In this document: positions 11,285 to 23,577 of the stretch, in pieces
Layout of the letters: every line of letters begins with the position of its first letter
How positions within the stretch are numbered: the first letter of the stretch is position 1
NCBI GenBank assembly: GCA_902702965.1
Contig: CACRXP010000045.1
Span: 661,805 to 725,804, forward strand
From: Spirometra erinaceieuropaei
Lineage: Eukaryota; Platyhelminthes; Cestoda; Diphyllobothriidea; Diphyllobothriidae
Length of the DNA: 64,000 bases
Reading direction: 5' to 3'
Translations under genes and position numbers: made by a program
Notes under the pieces: generated by a model
Seen by the model: only the letters and a program-made list of their open reading frames with translations
Told to the model about the DNA's origin: nothing
The model's database searches: none

Positions 11285-11625
11285 TGAACCCAAAGACCTA
11301 GAATGAGGTGGTCTTCTCCAAGTTCGCAGTTGATTTCTGGTAAAATTGAAAAGCAACAATTTTTAAATTGGAGTATCTGCCAGAAATCAAACTATGAATG
11401 CTGAGCGACCCACTGATGAGCCGAACCCCTCGCAGCTGTGTCATGCAGCGCAGAATATCTGCAAAATACGCGTGTATGGGCTTTTGGCTAGTACCGGTGT
11501 AGTTAATATGGTATCCCCTTACCCTCTACGTGGATTTTTGCACGTTGCGGAGGTTCTAAATTGCAAACCTTCGCGATCGACAAGAGATCACTGTATTCAC
11601 GGCAGTTGGTTGGCAGACTGGCACA
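11285..11625 (+). repeat. Repeat F, copy 1
   Basis: Matches the reverse complement of about 21855-22185. Shared blocks include CCAAGTTCGCAGTT, CTGGTAAAATT, CCGAACCCC, CAGCTGTGTCATGCAGC, AAAATACGCG and GGGCTTTTGGCTAGTA. Two copies only in this window; class unknown. Confidence 0.7.
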
Positions 11626-12490
11626 TGGGTGTTGTTCACGCAGGAGCATTTATCCGTGTGTCTCCCAGGTGACGTCTTTCGATAGACTTCTACCCGGAGC
11701 GTACTCTAATCGGCTTTATGACTAAAACGCTGTGCCATCCATCAGGCTGTGTATAGGTGCCCTAAAAATAGTTCACTTTAGTCTGTCTCCTTTAAAGCCC
11801 ACTAAACAGGGGGTAGACCAAACCAGCAATCCTCAGGGACCTGACAAAACCGTGCAGGAACTGTGATTACATGGGCGGGATTGTTGCAATTTCACCCTAA
11901 TAAAGAATGCCTGGGAGCTTGGTGAAAAAATGCAGGTCATATCCTCGGGGCGGAAATTGTCAACGTAATCGTTGCAGTAGATTTGTAATTCAATTATGCG
12001 GGCCGGATTGCCACGCTAAAGAAACTTACACAAATGCAATCTAATAGCAGCTGCTGACTGTAACAAACAAAGAGTTTGAGAGTCCGCACCCAAAATATGC
12101 TCAAATGAACTGAACTGTGATGAATGCATTTCGTCAGTCGCCATGGCTCCCAAGTCAAGAGTCGTACATTTCAAGCTCCCATACGATGCAGTAAAAGTAC
12201 TTACGGCAGAAAAAAACCCTGTTATCACATTAACGGGAAAGAGGCGTTTCAAGATTGCAAATAATGGCAAAAACAGCCATTGTACTTCGAGAACTGACTG
12301 AGACGATCTCTATTTCTGTGTCGCATGCTCTTCCAACTCCCAGGAGCACTAAAGCGCGAGATAAATGCTGCGTGACTGGCAACGACTAACTCCGTAAGGT
12401 CTCAGTAAGCAATACGCGTGCAAAGATAACCCCTGCATAGTTGGTACACACTTCAACGCGGTCGGCCTGGAAAAACACCGTGTTGGAGTA

Positions 12491-12520
12491 AGAGGAGGAG
12501 GAGGAGGAGGAGGAGGAGGG
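12491..12520 (+). repeat. (GAG)n microsatellite
   Basis: About ten consecutive GAG/AGG triplets ending in a G run. Confidence 0.95.
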
Positions 12521-12644
12521 GACGTTACTCAAAGAATCTTTTTGATATCATTTTCAGTTACAAAGATTGTGATTTTCTAAGAACCGAGGTGTTTAACAGT
12601 GCCGAAAATTTAATTCATGTGCTGCCCGCAAGAGACAGCCCGCA

Positions 12645-13118
12645 TGACAGCAACCCCATATGGTCTTCCCTTATTACTGTATGGTTTCTGTACGCGGAGA
12701 GTATACGGCTTGTATTTTGAAAACCCTTAATGCAAACGTTACGGCACGTCGGCCTCAAAATTAATTTGGAAAAGGAAAAGTGTTTGAAGACCCCATTCTA
12801 CCTTTCCTTCGAGTATAAATTTGGAAGAAGACGTAATGTTCTACCAAATGTGCAAAAACTGCATATTCTTGAACATGTTTTCCAAGAAATATAATTAAAT
12901 TTATATGGGCGTCGAAGATCAATGAGAAAACTCCACGCTACTTAAGCAGTCATTATTTGCAGGCGGTCGGAGAGACGTTCATTCAAAAACCGGCATCCTG
13001 AAGTAAATGAATTATCATGGGATTGTGTTGTTGTGTAATTAATATTACTAGTTTCCTTAGAATCGAAGACGCATTTCAAAAGTTTAGTTAGCATTTCATG
13101 AGTTAGCACATCTTCTGC
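12645..13118. repeat. FB foldback element, 5' truncated
   Basis: Begins inside the loop (CATATGGTCTTCCCTTATTA) and carries the complete right arm to CATTTCATGAGTTAGCACAT followed by TCTTCTG. The left arm is missing, so this copy no longer folds back. Confidence 0.8.
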
Positions 13119-13496
13119 AACTGGTCGGATGAACTGTTAGTCTAAACGGTCACGTTACAGAATTCGGAAGAGCGGTTCGGACAAGGATGGCCGGCGCGCA
13201 TCAGAAGTGAGGATTAGCTCACTCTGAACTACAAGATAAGAATCCCAAGTTCTGCGATGCCGGAGGCTGACAACTGCGCAAGCTCTGAGCTACTGAAATC
13301 ATGTTTCTTCGGCCAGTTGCCCGACAAAAACCACTTGCAGGACACGGAGTAAACCTACTTATCGCAGCAATGCAATGGGGCAAAATTACTAATTCTTTTT
13401 GATACCAGGAAACGTAGTCGATGACTGCGGCTCCGCGGTGCAGGTTAGACGGCTGTCATGTCAATAGAGGCGAACAGACGGGTCCATAGATGCAGG
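13119..13496. other. Unassigned stretch
   Basis: A weak tRNA-like arrangement on the minus strand near 13200-13290 (TAGCTCAGAGCTTG) lacks a credible B box. Nothing else is recognised. Confidence 0.4.
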
Positions 13497-14247
13497 CATA
13501 AAGAAGGTGACACGATCGATGGGATAAGAGCTTTATTAGCTGGGGACAACGATCAGACGTCAGACAGTGAAACTGAAAGACCCGCTGCCGTGGCAAGAAA
13601 CGTCGGGAATCGTTCATCGAATCTGGTGCAGTTGCGAAAAAAGCAACAAGGAAAAAAAACCGGAAGACTGTTCCGAAAGCAAGTGACAGAAGACGCGGCA
13701 GCAGTGCGGAGAAAAGACGCGAACGCTAGAGTTGCAGTTCATTCTACGAGATCTGGTCAGTCATTCAAATTCGACGAGGCCAAATTCGCGTGAGCCTCGA
13801 GCTGCTTAAGTCATGCTTTATTGGTCCCCGTCCAGTAACAATTGCAACGACCCTTCCATTCCATACTCGGTGCTGAGGTTTGCCCAGGAGGAGTATCAAG
13901 CCACGCGGGGAGGGCAAGGGTGAACACTGTTTCCAACGCTAGTGTGAGTAGGTCAGATGGTCGAGCGATCATCAAAACAACATCCAACACCGTGATGAAA
14001 GTGCAGAAATTAACGGCGCAAATATCGGCCATCAGAAACCATTGAACTAATTTCAACAACCTCTGATTAAGGGGGAGAGCTGTGAATATTCATAGGCATG
14101 CGATAGCAGGGGGACTGCATCCTATAAATACTGCAACGCCTTGTGTATGAACCACCCGTGTCTGCTTTTGTCTCTGATGATGGGTTCAAGCAGGAAGCCG
14201 AAACGCCAGGCTAGCAAAGCCTTTATCCCAGTTACTGTGTCTCCTTC
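13497..14247 (+). mobile_element. PLE remnant with hammerhead-like motif (H2)
   Basis: Same family as H1. A short inverted arm (13497-13550) matches the 3' end near 14200-14245. Between them are endonuclease fragments, such as EDAAAVRRKDANARVAVHST with GQSFKFDEAKFA, in a frame open at 13458-13793. They are followed by a tail shared with H1 and H4 (CCACGCGGGGAG, AACACTGTTTCCAACGC, GATTAAGGGGGAGAGC). The GIY-YIG start is frameshifted, so the protein is dead. Upstream MSIEANRR is not part of the PLE. Confidence 0.75.
14167..14215 (+). ncRNA. Hammerhead-ribozyme-like motif in H2
   Basis: CTGATGA (14174-14180), stem II GGGTTC/GAAGCC with one mismatch, GAAAC (14200-14204), then GCC where the other copies have GTC. 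The altered cleavage triplet makes activity doubtful. Confidence 0.55.
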
Positions 14248-14533
14248 TTCACAAGTGTCATGTCATATACGAAAATGGGTCATGCACATAAGAATTGCTG
14301 GTTTCAGTCTTGGCGTATCTATGGCACCACTAACCTCATCCATTGCCGTCCCCAATAATGGGATCAAACTTGGAATCTTAACCCCAGAGTAAATGCCATC
14401 TAATGTTTTTCAATACACGGTGCTAACGGTCCATCGCAAATTTGGAAGGGACTGATCGGTTACCAAATACATCATGTTGAAACCGAGTTGAGTTGAGTTA
14501 ACATACTGGTGTCATGTCCTTGGACAAGATATT

Positions 14534-15774
14534 TTAGGCTGTTCGGAAAATATTAGTCGAGTTCAAAAACGAACATTCATTTTTAAGACATTGAACACTG
14601 TATATGCTGAGATTAGTCAAGTTATAATCCCTGAACATCTATGCATATCTATCATCGATAAACAAGTTCATTTATGCACCGTTCGATGAAACTTCACCGG
14701 TTTTAATGTTAGGAAATCTTTAAATCCAGTCTTTACTTCAATTTTGTTCTTGAAAATTTTGTAGCATAAAAAGGTGTCATAATGCTTGAAAAATGTGGTT
14801 GTCAGTGGGTGGAAGATCGGGTAAAATGGCAGATTTGGAAAATTTCGTATCCCAAGCCACTGCGTTTTTGCTGTGTCATTCTGGTAAAACGCGGCCGCGC
14901 GCTGTCTTGAAGTAAAACTGGGTCACATCGATTTTCCCAATTAAACATGAAATTTTTTGAGTCGCTCGCTGTAAATCTGTGCTGTGATGCTCTTGTCTTT
15001 TTCTAGACAGCTGTAATAGACTACATCAATAGCAGCACCACCATAATGTTGCCATAACTTTCTGCTAAAACTACTGCGGTTTCGGTAAATGTGTTGGTGC
15101 CTTGTCACGACCAGGCCATTGCCCCATTTATTTGTGGTTATCTTAGAAAATCTAAATCTCATCCCACATCAGTATTCGATATAAAACGAATCATTAGAGT
15201 TTCCCCGAGTGACCATGGCATACACTTCAAAACGCCGAACTGCTAGACTCGTATTGGGCTCATATGTGGCACATTTATCGGGACTTTTCACGTCATCAAT
15301 TTGAATTATCTGGTCGGACACCGGTAAAATACTGGTATCAGGTTTATCAGACGTTTCCCTTACAGTGTGGCAGGGTTCTTTTTCAACATATATATATCCA
15401 AGAGTTTATTGTTAGGAGCGCATAGCCGTCTTCTTCCTCCTTCACCTTTAAGGCTCTCATCGCTACGTCGGAATTTTTGAAACCACCTCCGTACTCTGCG
15501 ATCACTTGTGAACCCTTCTCACCACGTTTGCAGGCTGTTTGGGAAGCATTATGGCCGTGTTTTAACTCATGCAAGAGACGTAAAGGCATTCTTTCTTCTT
15601 TACCTCGGTTAATAGGGATTTATGCGTTTTAAAACTGGGCTGTGCAGGAAATTATAGAATGCTTATTAAGAAATACACATCAATTATTAAACAGTTAAAA
15701 TACTGTATGCGGCAATGACCTTCGATGTTTAACAGCGAGCGGAAAAATCGACCAGGATTTTTTAAACAGCCTTA
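14534..15774 (-). mobile_element. mariner-type transposon relic
   Basis: The two ends read TTAGGCTGTTCGGAAAATAT (from 14534) and GATTTTTTAAACAGCCTTA (to 15774), which are imperfect inverted repeats of mariner type. The interval of about 1.24 kb fits the usual 1.3 kb of mariner elements and contains a broken transposase on the minus strand. Confidence 0.75.
14600..15589 (-). pseudogene. mariner transposase, inactivated
   Basis: The intact enzyme cuts and pastes the element at TA sites. Reading the minus strand, the N-terminal helix-turn-helix region gives LLHELKHGHNASQTAC (15530s-15590) and a later GGFKNSDVAMRALKVKEEED. The catalytic region gives DVVYYSCLEKDKSITAQIYS near 15000, matching the WWDxxGVVYYELLxxxxTVxAxxY block of mariners. 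After it come QWLGIRNFPNLPFYP and LTTTFFKHYDTFLCYKIF, corresponding to the PPYSPDLAPSDYHLF block with the last catalytic residue region altered. Stops and frameshifts separate these blocks. Assignment rests on block order and spacing; subfamily not determined. Confidence 0.75.
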
Positions 15775-17075
15775 TTATATGTTAACCACCCGTTACAGCA
15801 AAATGTGCAGCCGATACCGAGGCAGGAGTAGCTAGAAAGAAATCGGGTTCAGTAGGAAGCATTAGACTTAAGCTTATTTCATCCTTAAATGGAGCCTGAA
15901 CGAACAATAGGAACTGGTAAGGCACTCGTCACTTACTTGATGCAAACACCGGACGCATACAGTCTTTCCGAATAATCAATGGCCGTGCCTTAGGGTGCGT
16001 ATCTATCCACTTTGCTGAATCATTCTTTGCACTTTGCGGAATAAAGAGTTGGGTTAGGAGATACCCCTATAAAAGCCGGCCGAAGCTTAAAACACACGAG
16101 GTATTGCTGAATGAGTCATACGCCTGGACAAATAAGACAAATTACACTTGTCAGAAGTATCCGCTACTTAAGAAAGTTGCAATTCACGGATAATAGTAAG
16201 GATTGGAACCTGCTAATTTAAGTTTGCCTAGCCAATTCAAACTGGACCCCGCTAATATGCTGCCTTGTCGACAGGCATTATGAAGACAGAAGGTATATCG
16301 ACAAAGGCACAGGAGACTGAATTAGTAGTTTCGGATTCGGTTGCTATGTCTGGAAGGCATACTCATTGCGGGGTAAGGGAGATCCCGTCATCGAAATTTG
16401 GCAATTCTTCAAGCGAACCAACAGAGCTGGTTAAGGACATGATGAAAACTACTCGTAAAATCTCTCTTATTACAGCAAATTCTTCATTGCGCAGTAGAGA
16501 TTTTTTCTTTGTCGCAATTCGTGGCATAGCACAATATACTGGAAACATACCATTATGGTGGGGACTAGTACAGATGTAAGTGGTAATACTATACATCCGT
16601 ATTTTAGTCAGTTATCCGATATGGATGATATCCGCTGTCATACAACTTGTCGCTCTAAATACTTACAGTATTTTCTTGTGATTTGGTTGAGAAGCGGAGC
16701 CTCTGACGAAGCACGTTGGTTCTTTTTTGTTATATCAATTCTGCATTTACCGTAATTTATCATACTGAACCACGTTCCTCGATTTGATCGTAGTTACATG
16801 GAAGGACAACACTTTAGTGATGTTTAGGGCGCATCGGAGTATGGGCTTTTGGATGCGCGCCTTAATGGTCACCTGCAGAAACCAGGTTATTCGAGAAAGA
16901 CTGCTTTGCCGGCATGAGTTTTCCATCGACTTTTGATATTTTTAGTTTGCACTAAACTATCTTTTCTTGGACTCGCTTTAGAGCCACGTACGTCTCATTC
17001 AACATTTTTGCATGTTGAAAGAGATCTGTTTGGACTGCAGAAGACGCGGGCGAACAACAGACGCAGTGACAGCGA
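15775..17075. other. Unassigned stretch
   Basis: A 104-codon plus-strand frame at 16265-16579 has no recognised domain and is overlapped by a minus-strand frame of similar length. I do not support it as a gene. Confidence 0.45.
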
Positions 17076-17310
17076 ACCAAATCGCCGAGTAATCATCACG
17101 TCAACATCCAATACGGATGATCAAATTGCAACAATTAGTGACTCGGACGCGGACTGACGAGCCATCATCGCATCCATTACGGCCCCCTAGGGGTGATCCC
17201 TGGAGCCGTTAATTACCGGCGACTGCCTCTGTTGATGGGTTTGATTGGGAATCCGAAACGTCAGGCCAATAAACTCCTTGTTCCAGTGATCGCATTTTCA
17301 TCATCTACTG
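17076..17310 (+). mobile_element. PLE remnant with hammerhead-like motif (H3)
   Basis: Diverged 3' end of the H family: AATCATCACGTCAACATCCA and ATTGCAACAATTAGTGACTC align with the H4 tail, followed by the hammerhead-like core and AATAAACTCCTTGTTCCAG. The endonuclease part and inverted arm are lost. Confidence 0.65.
17222..17270 (+). ncRNA. Hammerhead-ribozyme-like motif in H3
   Basis: CTGTTGA (17229-17235; the variable N7 position is still T, but A6 of the core is T), stem II GGGTTT/GAATCC, GAAAC (17255-17259), GTC. The core change at A6 would be expected to abolish cleavage. Confidence 0.5.
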
Positions 17311-19355
17311 AATGCATTATCTGTCCATTTATTAGTGCTCCTTATGTAGTATACGATGTTACAGGCGTCAGATGTCGCATAATTTACAATATGCAAAAAT
17401 GTTAGATTCTCCCTAGCTGGAGGTTGTGTATTTTGCAGACTTTTATCCATAAACGAAAGTGCAGCGACCGATCGAGTTTACAATTATTCAAAGGTTTTTG
17501 CAGGCGGCCGGAAAGACGCGCATTTCAAAGTCGGTATCGTGGCGTGAATGGAATATCTTGGAATTATAATGAATGAGAATTTAAAATTACAATCCAACAA
17601 AAGTAGTCCTTTTTAGACGGGATCATGCTTCAAAGTTCCACTCACCGTTTCATGAAATGCGCCACCTCTTGAACTACTTCCTGACATTCAGATATTATGC
17701 GCTATGTCAGGTCTCGAAAGTGGTCTCAATTCGAGTTCAGCAGTTCGAATGTGTGAACAAGGACCAAGACGACTTTATTCGAAATGATGCCCTTCTGACT
17801 GACCTTGAGGCTCACGGCAAAATCTTTATTTGACGCGCAGGAGAACTGCAGTTTGATATTCGGTTCCCAACAAAGTGACAATTTCCGGTCGTAAAAAGGT
17901 CTCCCGAAGTCCGGTTCAAGGTTTGGAAGCCAGTCGAAGTAGATACGTTATAAGGACCAGTATTCTTGTCAGTTTCTAGATTTTCAAAACATTCCTCGAA
18001 ACCATTACTGGCTATCTCAGTCCTGGAGAAAGCCTATTTATATGTTAATTTTGTATAACCCCAAGTCACGGCAGATAGCGCGTCGTAATAAGTTAAAGCA
18101 GGTCAGAGTTATTACGGTGAAGATTGGTCCCTCAATGTCGACCGTTTCTCTTCTCCCGCACGCAAGCTCTAGGAGCACCCTAACACACACGGCACAAGTG
18201 TTTAATGTTTTGTGGGGTATCGCAAAGGCTCGCTGTTTTTATTTACTCTGTTTTTAGAGGTTCTGATGATAGGAAATAACACATTGGAGGACGGTATAGG
18301 GCGTTTTTCAATGCATCCGTAAATCCGCTCACAGCACGCCGTGTGTTTACGCGGATTCGGATCTCTTGCGCTTACAAAAATCACACACTGACAGTGGATC
18401 TTTACACAGGAATCGCTTGCGGAGAAAACACATGCCCTCCTTTAGGGCAGTACCTCTTGACAGCTGTCCGATTTATGTAACCAAGTCATGCAACCTCATA
18501 AATCAGACCTGACCAGTTGTCAAAACAGCTCGTTTGCCGAGTGTCCGAATTCGGCCTAGTTCGCTAGCCTGAAATTTAAAAAGCAAATCTTTTTTACAAT
18601 GCTTATGCGAACAGCAGGTTGCATGTATTCAGCAGATTTTTTTTAAATGAAACAGTGGCTGAAAGCGCTGTTAATTGATCGCAGCACCTTGGGCGTTTTC
18701 TATTAAAAGCATTTTGAAAATGTTTTATAACTGCTTACCTCCCGAGCTGATTCACGTATTTTTCACAGGCAATTACTGAGGTTAATTTCATGGCTGGCTT
18801 TTTTAGTCAAAGTCCAGGATACGTGCGTTCTCCGACTGCACGAAACTTGATCAGAATTTAAAGTTCACTTATATCCGCACTTTTAAAGTTAAAGAACTAC
18901 TATTTTTGGTCATGCATAACCTACTCAATGAGCAAAATAATTAAAAAATTATGAGATATGTACTCCCCGAATGGTTGTTGGATCTAGCGCAGATAATTTG
19001 AGGACCTTTTTATGATGATGCAGACACAACATTGTGCTTAAATGTATTCGCAGGAAGTGGACTGTCACGACTCATTGCGATCAGTTTACAACTTCCAGCA
19101 AACGACATTATGCATGTCTCTGACATAAAACCATGTAACTTTACAAAAGCATTTTGCAATAAAAAATCACACAAATTAGGCGCTTCTATCAAGGGGTTGA
19201 CACAAGAGAATCAACGTTAAAAAACTTCAAACGGCTTCCGAGCAAGTCAAATAAAGATGCTTATCGGCAGCCACATTTTATTTACTCGTCTTTGATAATT
19301 GTCGAGGTGCATTAGTTTTAACACTAATGGACGTAGAATCAAGTGGAGTAAGGTC
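17311..19355. other. Unassigned stretch with one FB relic
   Basis: A heavily decayed FB right arm is at 17488-17675. The remainder has only short frames (longest 71 codons at 18042-18257) and no recognised repeat. Confidence 0.4.
17488..17675. repeat. FB foldback element, decayed right arm
   Basis: GGTTTTTGCAGGCGGCCGGA, CGGTATCGTGGCGTGAATGG, ATTACAATCC and CACCGTTTCATGAAATGCGC follow FB order with many substitutions. Confidence 0.5.
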
Positions 19356-21134
19356 CAGTAGATGTTCTAACTAACGAACTGTCGGTTAAAATTCTTAAAT
19401 GAGTTTCTGACTCGAAAAGATTACTTAATTAGCCAATAACTAAAAAGTGGCATAATTCCAAGGTATTTTATTTACATGAGGATGACGGCCTTTAAGCGAA
19501 ATTCTTTTGGCCGCCTACAAAAAATACATTTTGTAATAAACAACTACTTGCGTAGCATGGACGTTTTCGTTGATTCTCGATAGCTTCGATAATTCAAATA
19601 TACCTTATAGCAAACACGCATAAAATACTCATTATTTTACTCATTTGGAAGAAACTTACGTCTTCTCCAAATTTTGTGCTTGAAGGAGGTGGGTGATTCG
19701 GTTTTAAAAAGTTTTACTTGAGTAACTTTTTAATTCGGGTTAGCAATCATAAAAGATCGGGGTGAATAATTTGAAAAAAATGAAGTGCTCACTGGGTCAT
19801 GGGAATTGTATTGCTTATGTTTCGTAGAACATGGCCGGCCCTCCGTTATCAAAACGTTTAATGCAAAAATCGACCTACTGAAACGTCAGCAGTTGTCTAT
19901 CAAATACGTTGTAACGATGGAGACTGCAACTGCGTTGCGGAAACTGGACTGAATTTGATGACCTGCCAATATGAGCACACACTGACAACTCGGAGATTAC
20001 ATCCAAATTCACAGCTTGTGACTTACATCGAAGAAACTAACCACAGTTTCGATCTTCAAGGAGTAATTTTAATAGGCCGGGGCACCTCAAGTACAGAACG
20101 TCTCACACCTGAGGCTTGGTATTCCTATGCTAACTCCATCAAAGGCGTCTAGGCCTTTCTGCGGCCAATAAAGTCGTGCGTCACTACATACGCCATGACC
20201 AGGACAAGCCGGTCATAAGGAACATATGCATACCGAGCAAACACGGCCCATCGACTAATTCACCCAAAAAAGAGGCACAAACTCAACTAACCCCAAGGAG
20301 GTGACGACACTTAACACAAGAGGCCACCAACACTCACAAACGACGACCAGTAGACCAAGGCAGCGAAAGAAGAAAAAGATCGATCTAGGCCAAGCAGTTC
20401 TGCTGTCTATTCAAAACTCTGATCGATTTTTGCACTACACGCTTTGATAATGGAGAGCCGCTCAAGCTCTTCGAAACGTTGGCAAGACGATTCCCCTGAT
20501 CCGGTGAGTCCTTCATTTTTCCGGATTTTTTAAGATCGCGGAATGCCCGTTCATTAAACATAATGTCTTTGCATTTGTTAATATTACTTGGAAAGTTCAC
20601 AATAAGGCTAAAATCCACCGCTAAATGTTTCGAACCCCATAAGGTTTCCCCTTAACAACGTATAGAAGTGTATGAATTTCCATGCACGGAAAGTAGGCAT
20701 ATTGCAATTTGGAGACCTTTAATGCAAGTGAAAAAGTTGGTCGGGTTTAAAACATTGCAGGAATTGAAAAAGTTCTAAAAACCGCATTTTAATCTTCTTG
20801 TAAGTAAAAAATTCGAAGAAGGCTTAGTTTTCTTTCAAATGAGTAAAAGAATGGATATTTGTATGCACGTTTTCTATGAAATATATTTGAATTTTAAGGA
20901 CATCGAAAATCAACGAGAGAAATGCATACTGCATAAATAGTAAATTTTTACAGTGCAGATTTTGCGGTCGATCGGAAAGACGTTCGTTGAAAAGTCGGCG
21001 TCCCGCTCTGGCTAAAATATCTTATGAGTGTGCCGCATGATAACTGATCTTACAACCCTACTTAAGTAATCTATCCAAGTCGAAAAAGCATCTCAAGATT
21101 TCGAACAGCATTTCGCGAGTTAATGCATCTGTTG
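19356..21134. repeat. FB foldback element split by a PLE tail
   Basis: Left arm 19356 to about 19740 (starting CAGTAGATGTTCTAACTAAC). Loop and right arm resume at about 20516 (TTTTTTAAGATCGCGGAATG) and end GCGAGTTAATGCATCTGTTG before TA at 21135. About 640 bases of PLE-2 plus unassigned sequence sit in the loop-proximal part. Confidence 0.85.
19870..20507 (+). pseudogene. PLE-2 GIY-YIG endonuclease tail (5' truncated)
   Basis: Starts at the point matching PLE-1 2330 (CAGTTGTCTATCAAATACGT). It encodes AVVYQIRCNDGDCNCVAETG-like residues, then TTRRLHPNSQLVTYIEETNH, SFDLQGVILIGRGTSSTERL and TPEAWYSYANSI in the frame open at 19955-20152, with a nearby frameshift. This is the endonuclease end of the PLE-1 lineage, with the same 3' region (ACTCAACTAACCCCAA, AAAAGATCGATCTAGG) uninterrupted. 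The GIY-YIG core is damaged (YVGETGR reads CVAETG). Severe 5' truncation is the usual fate of retroelement insertions. Confidence 0.85.
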
Positions 21135-22840
21135 TAAATTTAATTGATCCTATAACCTATAATCCTATTAAACAATGTCACAGGATTCACCTTGTTAAAT
21201 CGTATCAGAAATTTCCTAGTAAAAGTACAGTCCGTCTCAAAACGGCTATAGTCCGTAGCATCTGGTCCTTCGTTCCCCTCTTATTTAACCTACAAAACTT
21301 AATAAGGGAAGCTAAAGTAAGCTTTAAGCAAATTAAGTCCATCCAAAAACGCTACTGGAACTTTGGAAATGCAGTTCACACGAAAAGCCAACCTAGGAGG
21401 AAGTTTCGAACAGACCCATTTGCGCAGCTTGCTACCGCCTAAATAACTGCTACATTCGAAGTGAGTGGAATTATATTTAACCGTTCCAAAGAACGACAGG
21501 CCTCACTTTATTCTGCATTTTAGAAAGGATACTGGAAACATCACCAAAGTCCAAGAAAATCAGTGCGATATGCGAATCGTGGAGAAGACATTTTGAGATT
21601 ACCTGCCCAGCGCAACTAGAGGCGTTGCCTTCACCAAAGCAAAATTCTACTATTAATCAGTACTATGAAATTGGATGCTCCTAGAAGTAGAGCGTCCTTT
21701 TGTCGAATGGTACCTGACAGGATGTGCAAAAGATGAAAACTTTCTGACAAAAAATTTACGGAGTGATGCGATTGCATTTGAGTTGAAATGGTTAAATTCA
21801 CCTCAACATTTGCGCCTATTGGGAACCTGACAGTACGCCTGTGAAGACCTAACATTATTTTCGTGAAAGGGAATCATAATAACAGCACAGTTACTAGCCA
21901 AAAGCCCGTACGCGCGTATTTTGTTAATATTCTGCAGCTGCATGACACAGCTGCATGGGGTTCGGCTTACCAGTAAGTTGCGGAAATTCCCATAGCAGTA
22001 ATCAGAAGACGAGGTGGCGCGGAGCCTGGACGTGGTTCTTTTGTTGATATACGATTGGCTTTCGTAAGTCCTCCAGCATTCCTAATCTGCTTTTTGACAG
22101 ATATTTCAATTAAAAATTTATTGCGTTTTAATTTTACCAGGAATTAACTGCGAACTTGGAATAGACCAGCTCATTCTAGATCAATATACTCAAACTGAAA
22201 TTAGTTATGCTTGAATATTTGAACTGAGATCCATCATCAATAACTTAAAATTGTGCCAATTTTGTTAGGAAATACAATGTGATTTGCTGTGCCATTAAGA
22301 AGATCAAATAAGCCATTTGTGGTGATATGTCGATGAGCCCCATTTACTTGAATGTGCTATGAAACTGTCAAGACAAGCTTTTGGAAGTTTTCTGAGGATG
22401 GCCTGTTTAATATTCCGTATTATGAGGTATCATCACAGATGACCCAAGATCCTACCTTAAGTAAATCTTCATTCTGTTCACTAGATTTCATAATTCTAAA
22501 GTTTCTTAAGGATATTAAAAAAATGAACTTTACACTATAAAGCCGAGAACAGCGGTAACGTTGAGAGCAAACCTTGAACTAGAATAAGCTCGCATACTAC
22601 ATCAATTGCTTCTTCATGTTTACGACTCCACTGCTACGCGTTCTCACTAGTGTCTGGACCAACGCAGATGCTCGTTTGGGCATAGGCGTTGACAAAACAC
22701 GTAAACAATGTCTGAAACTCCAAACGAATGTGGAAAATGATGTGTACTTTAATGAAATCCGACTTGATATTTCTCCCGAATGGATATTAATTGGTCACGA
22801 CATCCTGTGCATACAGTGTGCGGACTATCACGAGGAGGGT
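21135..22840. other. Unassigned stretch with repeat F copy
   Basis: Apart from repeat F (21855-22185) I recognise nothing. The frames at 22352-22540 and 22616-22903 carry no known motif. Confidence 0.4.
21855..22185 (-). repeat. Repeat F, copy 2
   Basis: Reverse complement of 11285-11625 with scattered substitutions and small indels, including CAGCTGCATGACACAGCTGC and AACTGCGAACTTGGAATAGA. Confidence 0.7.
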
Positions 22841-23577
22841 TGGCTGAGATTTCAAAACGTATTTTCGACAAGAGCGATTGCTAATGTGGACTTGCAACCC
22901 TAATTTTCTGGCGATACAATCCGAATGTACTTCAGTTACGTCGAAATGTCAGCCTTCAAATGCGCTTTCTTCCGTGTGTGTTCCAAAATGGCTGCTTGTG
23001 TCGTAAGGACCTTTCCTGCTCAATTTTTATTTTCTTGAATATCAGGCATTACTTCCTCGAAAGCGTGCTTTAGACATACTTTATTTTACTAAGAGCGCAA
23101 CAAATAAAATTTTAAAAGGTCCTTAGTCGAAGAAAGCTCATCTACAGTCTTTAAAAGCCTATTATTTTGATATTTATAAGACCGCAAATTCTCTTTTCGA
23201 ACAACAACCTATCCAAATGTTTGTTACAATTCCTTGCGAAGTTTACAAATTCTTCTGCATTATACTGCACATTCTGAGCTTGCATGGTAATTTCTTGGGA
23301 ACCTAAAGAACCTAAATAGATAAATGGTCCCAAGCAGAACGCATGCAGTGTGGTGTACGGAGAGCTTTTACGCGAATGTCAATGCTTCAACAATATTCAG
23401 GAATTAATAATTCTCCCTTAAACTAGAAAGCATAGACTCTTCTAGCAGACAATTTGGAGAACCCTGAATCGGTAAGCCTTGGTCCTGTAGCCCCATTTGA
23501 CTGATAAAAGATAGTTAGTTGTCTAGAAAAATTTGGTAGATGCGAATACGCCGACTTAACAACTATCACGTATTTCC
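22841..23577. other. Possible very old FB relic, otherwise unassigned
   Basis: GGCTGAGATTTCAAAACGTA, TTTTCGACAAGAG and CTTGCAACCC at 22843-22905, followed by GTCAGCCTTCAAATGCGCTT near 22948, resemble in order the left arm of the FB subfamily at 63244. Similarity is weak and the ends are not defined. Confidence 0.3.

Larger units (their letters stand above)
10808..12644. other. Unassigned stretch with a two-copy repeat and a microsatellite
   Basis: Contains repeat F (11285-11625) and a purine microsatellite (12491-12520). The minus-strand frame at 12016-12270 and the plus frame at 11394-11672 show no known motif; the latter lies inside repeat F. Confidence 0.45.

Noticed and set aside
13200..13290. 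tRNA-like sequence on the minus strand
   Set aside because: Only the A-box half is convincing; no B box of the right form.
16265..16579. 104-codon frame as a host gene
   Set aside because: No domain, no splice context, overlapped by an opposite frame of similar length.
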